This document shows positions 1-8,246 of a stretch of 34,112 nucleotides of DNA, piece after piece. The notes under the pieces are model-generated. The model worked only from the letters and a program-made list of their open reading frames with translations, was not told where the DNA came from and ran no database searches. A program made the translations under genes and the position numbers. The stretch is taken from NCBI GenBank assembly GCA_021107705.1, contig JAIOSJ010000269.1, positions 1 to 34,112 on the forward strand, written 5' to 3'. Positions within the stretch are counted from its first letter, which is position 1. The number at the start of each line of letters is the position of its first letter. Origin of the DNA: Thermoanaerobaculales bacterium (GTDB taxonomy: Bacteria > Acidobacteriota > Thermoanaerobaculia > Thermoanaerobaculales > Sulfomarinibacteraceae).

Positions 1-341
1 AGTTCTCCACCTGGCTCTACCGCATCGCCTACACGACCTTCCTCAACCACGTACGTCGGCCCCAGCGTGTGGTTGCCCTTGAAGAGCGCACGGCGGAGCG
101 AGTCCAGGCAAAGGTCGAGAATCCCGAGGCGGCCGCCGGCCGATCGCAACAGGATGAGATCCTGCGGCGATCGGTCCTCCGCCTGCCGGATCCCCTTCGG
201 GAGACGGTGGCAGCTCGCTTCTGGGGCGAGATTCCGGTGCGGGAACTCGCCGTCGCAGACGGTATTTCGGAAGCCGCAGTGCGCAAAAGGCTGCGCAAGG
301 CCCTTTCGATCCTCAGAACAGAAATGGAGGTGGCGTCATGA
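1..341 (+). CDS. ECF-type RNA polymerase sigma factor, C-terminal part (truncated by window start)
   Basis: The reading frame is already open at base 3 and runs to a TGA at 339-341, so the 5' end lies outside the window. The visible start of the product (FSTWLYRIAYTTFLNHVRR) is the region 2.3/2.4 signature used for promoter melting and -10 recognition. The C-terminal part holds a sigma region 4 helix-turn-helix (LPDPLRETVAARFWGEIPVRELAVADGIS as a run of helices, then AVRKRLRKAL), which contacts the -35 element. The stop overlaps the start of the next gene by 4 bp (ATGA), so the two are translationally coupled. Sigma genes in this position usually sit with their own anti-sigma factor, which suggests the downstream membrane protein takes that role. 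Family is certain; the regulon is unknown. Confidence 0.9.
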   Translation, partial: FSTWLYRIAYTTFLNHVRRPQRVVALEERTAERVQAKVENPEAAAGRSQQDEILRRSVLRLPDPLRETVAARFWGEIPVRELAVADGISEAAVRKRLRKALSILRTEMEVAS

Positions 342-2539
342 CCGAGCGAGACATCATCCGCCGGTTGGAAAATAGTCCTGTGCCGCCCCCGCCCGAAGAT
401 CTGGCGGCACGCATCATCAACGATATTCCGGAGGAGATCGAGCTTCATCCCGATCTTGCCGGAGAAGAACGGAAATTTCGGCCATTCCACCGGCGACCCG
501 GCTGGCTGGCCGCTGCGGCAGCCGTGACCGTGGCCCTTGGCGGCGCCGTGACCTGGGAACTGCAACGTCAACGACCCACGGATATCTCCCTGGCGGCCCC
601 ACAGACAGTCTTTGACGAAAGAGAGGCGATCGAGATCCCCGCCACGCAGAGTGTGACAGATACTCAGGTGTCGGCAACACCAGCCGTTTCCGGTAAAGAA
701 GAGGTCAAAAAGGTCTTGGGAACGGCGGCAGCCGACGAAAGGACCACATCCGCCGAGATGGCAACGCACCTGGAAGGCGCCTCAGGTATCGCCGTCGACC
801 AGGAATCACCTGCAAGAAAATCACGTCAGCTACCCTCTCCTGAACCCGCACCGGCGGAATCCCTCGGGGCCACGGCCGATCCGGCCCCAGCACCGTCCAA
901 CCTACGGGAGGAGAGGGGAAGAATCCGTGCCTACGATTCGGCGCCGGACCGAGCCGACCTCAGCGGCGTGGACAAAGGGTTGAACGAGCACGAAGGTCAC
1001 ACTCAAGATACCTTCCTCATGAAGCAAGTCTCCGGTGCGCCGGCCGGAGGTGTTCGTGGGTCGGCCGAATCCAAGAAATCAAAGGATCTGGGTGTTTTCG
1101 TTTCTTCATCGACCGGCGACATGGCCGAGCCCAATGATCAAGCCTACGGCGACGTCTTCTTCGAACACACCGGGGTTAATCCATTTATCGATACTGAAGA
1201 TGATCACCTCTCGACCTTCGGTCTCGACGTGGACACGGGATCCTACACTGTGGTTCGGCGATATCTCCGGGACGGAAACCTCCCGCCACAGGCAGCCATC
1301 AGGGTCGAAGAGTTCGTCAACTTCTTCGACTATGGCGACCCTGCGCCGCGGAGGGATGATTTCAGACTCACGCTGGAAGGCGCCCCCTCGGCATTTGCTC
1401 AGGGCGACAGGATCCACACCTTGCGCATGGCCGTCAAGGCACGCGAGGTGGATGCCGAAGACCGCCCCCCCGCGGTGCTCGTCTTCTGTGTCGATGTCTC
1501 GGGATCGATGGAACGAGAGAACCGCCTCGCCCTGGTCAAAAAGGCTCTGTTCGAGCTTTTGGAGAATCTGCGCAACGACGACCATGTGGGCCTGGTGGTC
1601 TACGGCTCGCGCGGTCAGGTGCTGCTCAAGCCCACCACCAACCGAGAAATCATCATCCGGGCCATCAATCGTCTGCAGCCCGGCGGCTCCACCAATGCCG
1701 AGGAGGGTCTCAGCCTGGCTTATGGACTCCTGAGCGATGGTGATCGGGACGGACGATTGCGTCGGGTCATCCTGTGCTCCGACGGGGTCGCCAACGTCGG
1801 CCGGACCGGCCCGGACTCCATCCTCGAACGCATTCGTCTTGAGGCCCAGGACGGCATCGAACTCACGACTGTGGGTTTCGGCATGGGCAACTACAACGAT
1901 GTGCTGATGGAGCGACTGGCCGACACCGGGAACGGACGGTATGCCTATGTGGACAATCTCCAGGAGGCCCACCGGATCTTCGTCGAAGAACTCACAGGGA
2001 CCCTGTTCACCCTCGGCCATGACGCCAAGGCTCAGGTTGAGTTCAATCCTGAAGTCGTCTCACGCTGGCGGCTTGTCGGCTATGAGAACCGCGACATCGC
2101 CGACAATCTCTTCCGTGATCCTACCGTCGATGCCGGCGAAATCGGCGCCGGCCACAACGTGACCGCGCTCTATGAGGTCAAACTCCAACCCAGAGCTTCC
2201 CGGCACGCCTTCGTCGCCACCCTCCGCTACCGCTATCGGCCCATGAATCAAACACGACCGGTAGAGATGGAGAAGACTCTGCGCGTCTCCGACCTCGAAA
2301 AGAGTTGGGAAAAGGCAACGCCGTCACTCAGACTTGCCTCTCTGGTTGCCGAATTCGGAGAGATCCTCAAAGGCGCCTACTGGGCCAGGGACGGAGATCT
2401 CGAGGAGGTACTGCGGCGTCTCCAGGGGTTGCAAGTCGAATTCGAGGATGATTCCCGTGTGGCCGAACTGACCGCCCTGGTGGCCCGTGCAGCCGACCTG
2501 CAAGGCGAAGAGGCGAAGACTGACCGGGGCAGACGCTGA
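338..2539 (+). CDS. Membrane-anchored von Willebrand factor A (YfbK-type) protein
   Basis: A 733-residue protein. Residues 1-50 are cytoplasmic-looking and resemble the N-termini of anti-sigma proteins (MTERDIIRRLENS, then PPEDLAARI). A single membrane span follows at about 55-73, then a low-complexity Pro/Ala/Glu-rich stretch to about 270. Residues ~278-340 match the region preceding VWA in YfbK-like proteins (NPFIDTEDDHLSTFGLDVDTGSY). The VWA domain is at ~378-560 with an intact metal-binding site: DVSGS, the GGSTNAEEG threonine and the CSDGVANVG aspartate. The rest corresponds to the DUF3520 C-terminal domain of the same family. Coupling to the sigma gene by an ATGA overlap suggests an envelope-sensing partner that may hold the sigma factor at the membrane. 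The family assignment is from recognisable motifs; the anti-sigma role is inference. Confidence 0.9.
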   Translation: MTERDIIRRLENSPVPPPPEDLAARIINDIPEEIELHPDLAGEERKFRPFHRRPGWLAAAAAVTVALGGAVTWELQRQRPTDISLAAPQTVFDEREAIEIPATQSVTDTQVSATPAVSGKEEVKKVLGTAAADERTTSAEMATHLEGASGIAVDQESPARKSRQLPSPEPAPAESLGATADPAPAPSNLREERGRIRAYDSAPDRADLSGVDKGLNEHEGHTQDTFLMKQVSGAPAGGVRGSAESKKSKDLGVFVSSSTGDMAEPNDQAYGDVFFEHTGVNPFIDTEDDHLSTFGLDVDTGSYTVVRRYLRDGNLPPQAAIRVEEFVNFFDYGDPAPRRDDFRLTLEGAPSAFAQGDRIHTLRMAVKAREVDAEDRPPAVLVFCVDVSGSMERENRLALVKKALFELLENLRNDDHVGLVVYGSRGQVLLKPTTNREIIIRAINRLQPGGSTNAEEGLSLAYGLLSDGDRDGRLRRVILCSDGVANVGRTGPDSILERIRLEAQDGIELTTVGFGMGNYNDVLMERLADTGNGRYAYVDNLQEAHRIFVEELTGTLFTLGHDAKAQVEFNPEVVSRWRLVGYENRDIADNLFRDPTVDAGEIGAGHNVTALYEVKLQPRASRHAFVATLRYRYRPMNQTRPVEMEKTLRVSDLEKSWEKATPSLRLASLVAEFGEILKGAYWARDGDLEEVLRRLQGLQVEFEDDSRVAELTALVARAADLQGEEAKTDRGRR

Positions 2540-2550
2540 GGACCTGAGCG

Positions 2551-2852
2551 TTTGCAAAACTCCATGAAAAGACCACAAAGAGAGCAGCCACGAAAATGCA
2601 CGAAAATGCACAAAAAAGGGACCAAATCGATTGCTGTTTGCCACCGGGATTCTCTGCAGCTGACAACTCAGGCGCGTGCAAAATCCAGCGTAAGAGAATG
2701 CGGGCCGGGAGGCCTGCGCTCCAGTTCGGTATCCAGGGGTCTTGACTCTTTAACTCTTATGCTCTTTAACTCTATTTCTGTGTCTTTTCGTGCCTTTTTG
2801 CGCCTTTTTGTGGCTATTTCCCCTCTTTGTGGCGCTGTCCTCGAATTTTGCT
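2551..2852. repeat. Intergenic palindromic (MITE-like) repeat, copy A
   Basis: The stretch between the VWA gene and rubrerythrin has no credible gene. Its ends are imperfect inverted repeats: TTTGCAAAACTCC at 2551-2563 faces TAGCAAAATTCGAGG read on the minus strand at the other end. Inside lie rich GCCACAAAAAGG / CCTTTTTGTGGC arms and a core containing GCGCTCCAGTTCGGTATCC at about 2718. The same ends, arms and core recur at 18989-19194. Copy A is longer (~300 bp). No transposase is present. Confidence 0.7.
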
Positions 2853-2883
2853 AGGAGGCTGGATTCCGCCCCGGATTCTATGA

Positions 2884-3405
2884 TCAGAGGTCCAGCGCAT
2901 CCGGCTCGAAATACTCGCGCGGATGCTTGCACACCGGGCACATCCCAGGAGCGTCTGTGCTCTCGTGGATGTGGCCGCACTTGGAGCACTTCCAGCGGAT
3001 CGGCTTCTCCCTCTTGAACACGGTACCGTTTTCCACCATCTCCAGGAGCTTCTGATACCGGTCGCGGTGTTCAGCCTCGACCTTGGCAATCGCCTTGAAC
3101 AGTCTCGCCGCCTCTTTATTGCCCTCTTCCTCGGCGTCCCTGGCAAAATCGGGGTACATGGTGGTCGTTTCGTAGTCCTCACCTTCCATCGCAGCTCTGA
3201 GATTCTCCGCGGTCGTACCGATTCCGCCGAGGAGCTTGAACTCATCCTTGGCATGCTGCATTTCGTTGGCCGCGGTTTCTTCAAAGATGTCGGCAATGTA
3301 GTGGTATCCCTCCTTGCGGGCCACCTTCGCCCAGTAGGTGTACTTGTTTCGCGCCTGGCTCTCTCCGGCAAAGGCTGCTTTGAGGTTTTCTTCAGTCTTG
3401 GACAT
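2884..3405 (-). CDS. rbr: Rubrerythrin
   Basis: A 173-residue non-haem iron peroxidase that reduces hydrogen peroxide in the cytoplasm of anaerobes and microaerophiles. The N-terminal four-helix ferritin-like domain has the di-iron ligand pattern (EESQAR-type first helix, EANEMQHA, and EAEHRDR in the last helix). The C-terminus is a rubredoxin-like FeS4 domain with CSKCG and CPVCKHPREYF. An ATG lies two codons upstream at 3411, but the AGGGAGA ribosome site is only 1-2 bases from it and 7 bases from the ATG at 3405, so 3405 is preferred. It follows the CDF transporter gene with a 42-bp gap that holds a small GC hairpin (3426-3438). It points to a life with intermittent oxygen exposure. Confidence 0.95.
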   Translation of the reverse strand: MSKTEENLKAAFAGESQARNKYTYWAKVARKEGYHYIADIFEETAANEMQHAKDEFKLLGGIGTTAENLRAAMEGEDYETTTMYPDFARDAEEEGNKEAARLFKAIAKVEAEHRDRYQKLLEMVENGTVFKREKPIRWKCSKCGHIHESTDAPGMCPVCKHPREYFEPDALDL

Positions 3406-3447
3406 CTTCATTCTCCCTTTTGGTTGCGGCTGCGCCGCGATTGAAAT

Positions 3448-4329
3448 TCATTCCTTTTCCGGCTCCACTTGGACGACGACATCTCCGATACTCGGTCCAT
3501 TCGAAAGGAGATGCTTCTTGACGGCTCGTGCGATGGAAAAGCCCTCAGCCACCGTGAGGTCCCCATCGACCTCGAGATGGAGATCCACGGCGAGTTTCGG
3601 ACCCGTGTAGCGGGTACGAAGCGCGTGGGCGGCTCTGACCCCATCGACCTCAAGGGCGAGTCTGCCGATCCTTTCCCGAACATCCGCGGGCGCCCCGGCG
3701 TCAACCAACTGTTGCAGGGCGGGGTGAAAGACATTCCAGGCGGCCCAGAGGATGAATCCGCAGATGACAAGGACGCCGAGCCGGTCCACCCAGGCCAACC
3801 GAGGAAAGAACATCTCGGTCCCGACAGCCATGACCGCCGGAATCGACGAAAAGGCATCGGATCGGTGGTGCCAGGCGTTGGCCACCAGCGCCGGAGAGTC
3901 CGCCGCCCGGCCCTCTTTTCGGGTCCAGTGGAAGAGCCATTCCTTGCTGAAAACCGAAATCAGGGCGGCCACCAGGGCGACCAATGTAGCGGGTCCGGTG
4001 CGCGGATCTCTGAGGTGAGCGATAGCATTCCACCCCATGCCGATACCGACCGCCGCGAGAGACATTCCGATCCCTACAGTCACCAAGGTCTCAATACGAC
4101 GGTGTCCGTGGGGATGACGCTCATCCGGTGGCTGGGCCCACAGCAGGGTTCCGACAAGCAGGATGATATCGGTGAAGAGGTCAGTGAGTGAATGCACCCC
4201 ATCCGCGACGACGGCGGCCGACGACCCCACCAGGCCCGCTGCGATCTTGCCGGCGGCGAGCACGATGTTTGCACCCATGCCGACCACGGTGGCCCGCTGG
4301 ACGCGTTGGATCGAAGCGCTGTCGTTCAC
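3448..4329 (-). CDS. Cation diffusion facilitator (CDF/FieF-like) metal efflux transporter
   Basis: A 293-residue inner-membrane divalent metal/proton antiporter. The TM2 metal site HSLTD appears near residue 46 and its TM5 counterpart is HHRSDAFSS. The loop HPHGHRRIE after TM2 is typical of FieF/ZitB proteins, and the C-terminal 90 residues form the cytoplasmic ferredoxin-like regulatory domain. The start is GTG at 4329, which overlaps the elbB stop by 4 bp (GTGA), so the two genes are cotranscribed. The substrate (Zn, Fe, Mn, Co) cannot be read from the sequence. With rubrerythrin downstream, iron or manganese handling under oxidative stress is a reasonable guess only. Confidence 0.92.
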   Translation of the reverse strand: MNDSASIQRVQRATVVGMGANIVLAAGKIAAGLVGSSAAVVADGVHSLTDLFTDIILLVGTLLWAQPPDERHPHGHRRIETLVTVGIGMSLAAVGIGMGWNAIAHLRDPRTGPATLVALVAALISVFSKEWLFHWTRKEGRAADSPALVANAWHHRSDAFSSIPAVMAVGTEMFFPRLAWVDRLGVLVICGFILWAAWNVFHPALQQLVDAGAPADVRERIGRLALEVDGVRAAHALRTRYTGPKLAVDLHLEVDGDLTVAEGFSIARAVKKHLLSNGPSIGDVVVQVEPEKE

Positions 4330-4985
4330 GCTAGGCGCAAGAGTTCGGCGACGGTCTTCTCAATTCCCTCGGCCGCCTCACTCATGTTCTGAGCGAGCAT
4401 GTAGGCCGGCGAGGTGATGATCTTCCTCTCCTCGTCGATGACGAATTCGGTCACCGGGCAGTTGACGTGTTTCGCACCCATTTCTTCGATCGCTTCGGCG
4501 GTATCGAGATCCGAGCCGATCGTGACCGATGGCCCCTCTTGACCGAAGACCTTGGCCAGCAGAGCCGGGGCGATACACACGGCGGCCACCGGTTTGCCGC
4601 CGAGATGAACTCGGCGAACAAGGTCGGCAACCTGCGCATCGACCTCGCAGTCGGCGCCCTGGACCGCAAAATTGCAAAGGTTCTTGGCGGCGCCGAAGCC
4701 TCCGGGAAGAATCAAGGCGTCGAGTTCGTCTGCCTCAACTTCGGCGACATCACGAATGGCGCCGCGGGCAATGCGCGCCGACTCCACCAGAACGTTGCGG
4801 CTCTCACCGTCCGCTACCTCTCCGGTCAGGTGATTGACGACGTGCATTTGCTCCCTGTTTGGGGCACACAGAACCATCTCGGCGCCTGCCCTGTCCAGAG
4901 CCAACATCGTGATCACCGACTCATGAATCTCCGCACCGTCGTAAACACCGCAGCCCGAGAGAATGACTCCTACTTTCTTGGCCAT
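4326..4985 (-). CDS. elbB: ElbB-type glyoxalase (DJ-1/PfpI superfamily)
   Basis: A 219-residue DJ-1/PfpI-fold protein. Diagnostic ElbB stretches are SGCGVYDGAEIHE near the N-terminus, ALILPGGFGAAKNLCNFA-like residues around 90-110, and the nucleophile elbow AVCIAPALLA. ElbB/GlxIII proteins show weak glyoxalase activity and were once linked to isoprenoid synthesis; the physiological substrate is unsettled. A GTG further upstream is in frame, but GGGGGG lies 6 bases before the ATG at 4985, so that start is chosen. The gene heads an operon with the CDF transporter (overlap) and probably rubrerythrin. Confidence 0.92.
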   Translation of the reverse strand: MAKKVGVILSGCGVYDGAEIHESVITMLALDRAGAEMVLCAPNREQMHVVNHLTGEVADGESRNVLVESARIARGAIRDVAEVEADELDALILPGGFGAAKNLCNFAVQGADCEVDAQVADLVRRVHLGGKPVAAVCIAPALLAKVFGQEGPSVTIGSDLDTAEAIEEMGAKHVNCPVTEFVIDEERKIITSPAYMLAQNMSEAAEGIEKTVAELLRLA

Positions 4986-5014
4986 CTTCAGCCCCCCTTT
5001 TATCACTCTGGGTT

Positions 5015-5043
5015 ATTGTAGCGCTGCGCCGCACACCGTTGCC
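5015..5043 (-). promoter_or_regulatory. Possible sigma-70-like promoter of elbB
   Basis: On the minus strand a TACAAT -10-like hexamer lies at 5020-5015, about 30 bases before the elbB ATG. The -35 position (5043-5038) reads GGCAAC, a poor match, so this is weak. Confidence 0.3.
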
Positions 5044-5075
5044 AGTCGGAGTCGGGGCTTTGCGCTGCCGACCGC

Positions 5076-6239
5076 TCAGATCTCCGTTCCCTCCCGCAGC
5101 AGGTCCAGATACGCGCTGTAGGAATAGGTTCGATCGCGTCTCCGACCGCTGGTCTCCTTCAGAATTCCGGCATCGCAAAGCGAATAGACGGCTTTCGCCG
5201 CGGTGGGTTTGGTGGTAAGGCAGATCCTGACAGCGGACTTCACGGTGACGATTGGATTCTGCGGCAAGTTCTCGAACAGCCTGGAACCCACGACGGTGGC
5301 CCCTCCGGAGCTGAGGTAGCGAGATCGATCACGGCTCACCATATCGAACAACGATCCGATCACGTTCATCGACTCATCGGCGATGACGGCGACTCCTTCG
5401 AGGAAGAACGCCAGCCATCCTTCCCAGTCTCCGTCAGTCCGGACGGCGCCGAGCCGGTCGTAGTATTCCTGCCGGTGGCGTTTGAAGAAGAGGCTCAGAT
5501 AGAGGAGGGGCTCGCTGAGCTGCTTCCAATCCTCCAGACAGAGTGCGATGAGTAGTCGACCAAGTCGTCCGTTACCGTCGAGATAGGGGTGGATGGTCTC
5601 GAATTGCACGTGGGCCAAGCCCGCACGGACGAGCGGCGGCAGAGTGTCGTCGGAGTTGAGCCAGGTCTCGAGATTGCCGAGCAGGTTGGCCAAGAGGGTG
5701 GGCGGCGGCGGGACAAAGCGGGCGTTACCGGGGCGCGTGCCACCGATCCAGTTCTGAGACCGACGGAGTCTGCCCGGCTGCTTGTCCTGACCCCTCGTGC
5801 CCGCCATAAGTCGCTTGTGAGCGCCATTCAATAGCCGGACCGACAGCGGTAGTCCGTTCGCTCGGCTGAGCTGCCCGCGCGCGAATTTCAACGCCTCCAG
5901 GTAGTTGCAGACCTCCTCGACATCAGCCGGGGCGGCGCTGACGGGCACCTCGGCTTCGGAGGCGAACAGGTCGTCGAGTGAGGCCTGAGTTCCTTCTATC
6001 TGTGAACTGATGACCGCCTCTTTGCGCACGAAGGCATAAACGAACCAGTCCAAGGAGGGAACCATTCGTGCCGCCGCATTCAGAACGGCCAAGTTGGATT
6101 CGGCCACCGCCAATTGGGCCGCCAGATCTCCCGTGAGCTTCAGCTTCGGCCGCGAAGGTGGGAGAGGGTTCGGTATAAAGGCCCTCACCTTCTCCCCGGC
6201 AACACTGGTGGTTTCGTAGGTTCCGGTCGACCTGGCCAC
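5076..6239 (-). CDS. Fic/DOC family protein, class II, with C-terminal winged helix
   Basis: A 387-residue Fic protein, a family that usually transfers AMP from ATP to protein hydroxyls. The active-site loop HPYLDGNGRLGR lies near residue 214 and is intact. The autoinhibitory helix motif SSQIEG lies near residue 77, N-terminal to the Fic core, which defines class II. The last ~90 residues (TVKSAVRICLTTKPTAAKAVYSL, shown split across two helices) look like a winged helix-turn-helix, seen in many stand-alone Fic proteins. An upstream GTG (6245) is possible, but the run GGGGGG sits 5 bases before the GTG at 6239. Two near-palindromic boxes lie upstream. Part of this gene is duplicated at 8650-8713. 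The target protein is unknown. Confidence 0.93.
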   Translation of the reverse strand: MARSTGTYETTSVAGEKVRAFIPNPLPPSRPKLKLTGDLAAQLAVAESNLAVLNAAARMVPSLDWFVYAFVRKEAVISSQIEGTQASLDDLFASEAEVPVSAAPADVEEVCNYLEALKFARGQLSRANGLPLSVRLLNGAHKRLMAGTRGQDKQPGRLRRSQNWIGGTRPGNARFVPPPPTLLANLLGNLETWLNSDDTLPPLVRAGLAHVQFETIHPYLDGNGRLGRLLIALCLEDWKQLSEPLLYLSLFFKRHRQEYYDRLGAVRTDGDWEGWLAFFLEGVAVIADESMNVIGSLFDMVSRDRSRYLSSGGATVVGSRLFENLPQNPIVTVKSAVRICLTTKPTAAKAVYSLCDAGILKETSGRRRDRTYSYSAYLDLLREGTEI

Positions 6240-6259
6240 GATCACCCCCCTTCGCTAAA

Positions 6260-6302
6260 AAAGAATTGTTTCACAGCAGGACGCTTTAGTAAAGAATTCT
6301 TT
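6260..6302. promoter_or_regulatory. Paired AAAGAATT(C/G)TTT boxes upstream of the Fic gene
   Basis: A perfect 12-bp palindrome AAAGAATTCTTT lies at 6291-6302 and a one-mismatch copy AAAGAATTGTTT at 6260-6271. The centres are 31 bp apart, about three helical turns, and 20-65 bp upstream of the Fic start. The spacing and position look like a dimeric operator pair; the Fic protein's own C-terminal winged helix is a candidate ligand (inference). Confidence 0.5.
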
Positions 6303-6361
6303 ATTTTAAAAAGGCACTGAGAAAGGAGCGCATCCAGAGTATGCCTCTCCTGAAGGCCGGC

Positions 6362-6388
6362 AAGAATATGGCAGTGTCCCTTATAAAT
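6362..6388 (+). repeat. Dispersed AAGAATATGACAGTGTCCC-type motif, copy 1
   Basis: Reads AAGAATATGGCAGTGTCCC then TTATAAAT. It differs by single bases from the copies at 10563 and 16518. All copies lie in non-coding DNA within the variable zone. Confidence 0.65.
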
Positions 6389-6493
6389 GCGCTGGGCGAT
6401 TGGATCGACTTCGCCAACGTGCAGCCGGGGGACCGGATCGAGGGTAACTTCCTCATCGGGCTCGATCTCGGCCGCCATCTTCTGCTCGCAGGC

Positions 6494-6520
6494 AAGAATA
6501 AAACAATGTCCCTTTCAAAT
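6494..6520 (+). repeat. Dispersed AAGAATATGACAGTGTCCC-type motif, copy 2
   Basis: Reads AAGAATAAAACAATGTCCC then TTTCAAAT. It is in the same orientation as copy 1 and 132 bp downstream of it, so the pair may bracket a short decayed insertion. Confidence 0.55.
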
Positions 6521-6683
6521 CACAGAAGTGCGGGTTAGGGGCGCACCAGCATCGTATTGTCTGCGGGCCCGGGATGAAAGATGTCGCATATGTGAATGAG
6601 ATTGACGCCTTTGTGTATGGACTTCGACGGCCTTTTGCATCAGATTTACAGTGTGATAACAGGAACATTCAAGGAGGTGCGTT

Positions 6684-6845
6684 ATGCGTTGCTGTCGCCC
6701 GATTCGATCCCTCTTCGCTCTTTGTATTCTCGTTGCCGCCGATGTGCTTGCAGACGATGGTCGAATCGAAATCAGGACGCCTGACGTGACCCTCGTTTTG
6801 GCCGAGCACCTGATTTCAACCCAACCCAAAGGAGGTCTCCGATGA
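6684..6845 (+). CDS. Small exported leader-like protein (53 residues)
   Basis: A 53-codon frame starting MRCCRPIRSLFALCILVAA. A strong AAGGAGG ribosome site at 6671-6677 sits 6 bases before the ATG. The N-terminus has basic residues, a hydrophobic core (LFALCILVAADVLA) and a plausible ADVLA-DD signal peptidase cut, leaving a mature peptide of only about 30 residues. Its stop (TGA, 6843-6845) overlaps the ATG of the 463-residue gene in an ATGA junction, and its last codons encode the next gene's ribosome site. It may be a genuine secreted peptide or a truncated exported protein retained as a translational-coupling leader. No family is recognised. Confidence 0.6.
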   Translation: MRCCRPIRSLFALCILVAADVLADDGRIEIRTPDVTLVLAEHLISTQPKGGLR

Positions 6846-8233
6846 AACTTCACAAAACACCAAACGGCCAACGAACAGCCGGCATCGCGCTCGCAGTGGT
6901 CATGATACTGGGGGCCCCCTGCGGCTCTGCCCAGGCTCAGGACAACGAGCCATGGAACATGCACGCAGTCGAGGGGGTGGTCAACGTCATTCCCGTCCAG
7001 GGCCGATTGGCCACCTCGACCGGCGCTCCCCTCAATGGACTGTATAACGTAACCTTCCGCTTCTACGATGCGCTGAACGGCGGGGATCTTCTCTGTGATG
7101 ATCAGGATACCCTCACAATAGACAACGGGCTGTTCAACGCCGAAGTCAACTGGTGTACTTCCTCGGACATCAGCGGCCAGGCGCTCTACCTCAGCATCGA
7201 GGTCGGCACTGACGGCGAGATGGACCCGCGGCTGGCGGTCTATCCCGTGCCCTACGCTTTCACCCTCCGACCCGGAGCGCAGATCCTCGACACGCGAAGT
7301 AACGACGCTCTCCTGCACATCGAGAACGACGCCGAGAGTGGTCGCGCCTTGCGCGCCTATGCGATGGCTGAGACATCGACCAACTACGGCGTTGTCGGCG
7401 CCAGCAGGTCGCCCGACGGCTTTGGAGGGTACTTCTACAACACCGGCGGAGGTGTGGGCCTAAAGGCTGAGAGCAATGGTGACTTTGGCACGTATGCCGG
7501 GCACTTCTACAACAGCGGCGATGGTGTCGGCCTGTTCGTTGAGAGCGATGGGCCCAATGCCGACGCCATTCAGGCCGAAAGTGCCACCAACGACGGTGTG
7601 CAGGGAAAGAGCGGCGCTTTGAACGGCCGCGGCCTGTACGGATACAACACGGGGGGCGGCAGCGCAATCGGCGGATACTCGAACTCATCTTCGCGTCCCA
7701 CACTACGGCTGACACAAATGGACCCGGACGGCGACTTTGTGATCGGGGGAAATATGATGGAGGATTTCTGGCGCGTCGATCGCACCGGAAAAGGGTTTTT
7801 CAACGGCGGCACCCAGACCGGTGGCGCAGATTTCGCCGAGCGTGTTGATGTCGTCGGCGATGAGAGTTCGTATGAGCCGGGCGACGTCCTGGTCATCAGC
7901 CAAACGGTGGACCGGGCTGTCGAACTCGCGGCGAAACCCTTCTCAACCGCCGTCATGGGCATCTACTCGACCGAGCCCGGCGTACTTGCCGGCGCGCCGG
8001 ACAGCGATCTCGACCTTGGCGGAATTCCCGTGGCCATCACCGGAATCGTCCCCTGCAAGGTCAGCAACGAAAACGGGTCAATCAAGCGCGGGGATCTACT
8101 CGTAACCTCCTCCAGAACCGGTCATGCGATGCGGGCCGGCGCCAACCCGCCGGCGGGAACGGTCGTTGGCAAAGCTCTTCAGCCGCTCGAAAAGAAACTG
8201 GGAGTCATCGAGATCTTTGTCTGCGCACGGTGA
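6842..8233 (+). CDS. Exported protein with tail-fibre-like body and C-terminal self-assembly-type domain
   Basis: A 463-residue protein with a signal peptide (about residues 1-32, hydrophobic GIALAVVMILGAP, cut near AQA). Residues ~50-150 (VQGRLATSTGAPLNGLYNVTFRFYDA in two strands) form a domain common at the start of long secreted proteins of Acidobacteriota and deltaproteobacteria. The middle (~165-310) consists of Gly/Asn-rich repeats such as GGYFYNTGGGVGLKAES and AGHFYNSGDGVGLFVES, suggesting a beta-rich fibre. Residues ~335-463 (GADFAERVDV to LGVIEIFVCA) resemble the C-terminal domain of peptidase-G2-like fibre proteins. An AAGGAGG site lies 7 bases upstream. Probably displayed or released at the cell surface; the partner is unknown. 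Confidence 0.8.
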   Translation: MKLHKTPNGQRTAGIALAVVMILGAPCGSAQAQDNEPWNMHAVEGVVNVIPVQGRLATSTGAPLNGLYNVTFRFYDALNGGDLLCDDQDTLTIDNGLFNAEVNWCTSSDISGQALYLSIEVGTDGEMDPRLAVYPVPYAFTLRPGAQILDTRSNDALLHIENDAESGRALRAYAMAETSTNYGVVGASRSPDGFGGYFYNTGGGVGLKAESNGDFGTYAGHFYNSGDGVGLFVESDGPNADAIQAESATNDGVQGKSGALNGRGLYGYNTGGGSAIGGYSNSSSRPTLRLTQMDPDGDFVIGGNMMEDFWRVDRTGKGFFNGGTQTGGADFAERVDVVGDESSYEPGDVLVISQTVDRAVELAAKPFSTAVMGIYSTEPGVLAGAPDSDLDLGGIPVAITGIVPCKVSNENGSIKRGDLLVTSSRTGHAMRAGANPPAGTVVGKALQPLEKKLGVIEIFVCAR

Positions 8234-8246
8234 AAGGAAATTCTAC

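Larger units (their letters stand above)
6240..6683. other. Non-coding stretch between Fic and the secreted-protein cluster
   Basis: It holds the Fic operator-like boxes, two copies of the dispersed AAGAATAxxxCAxTGTCCCTT motif (6362 and 6494) and about 105 bp of unrecognised sequence between them. A short open frame on the minus strand here (6242-6478) has no ribosome site and no recognisable family, so it is not called as a gene. Confidence 0.6.

Noticed and set aside
6242-6478. 78-codon open frame on the minus strand upstream of Fic
   Set aside because: It crosses a dispersed-motif copy and the Fic operator boxes, lacks a ribosome site and shows no recognisable family.
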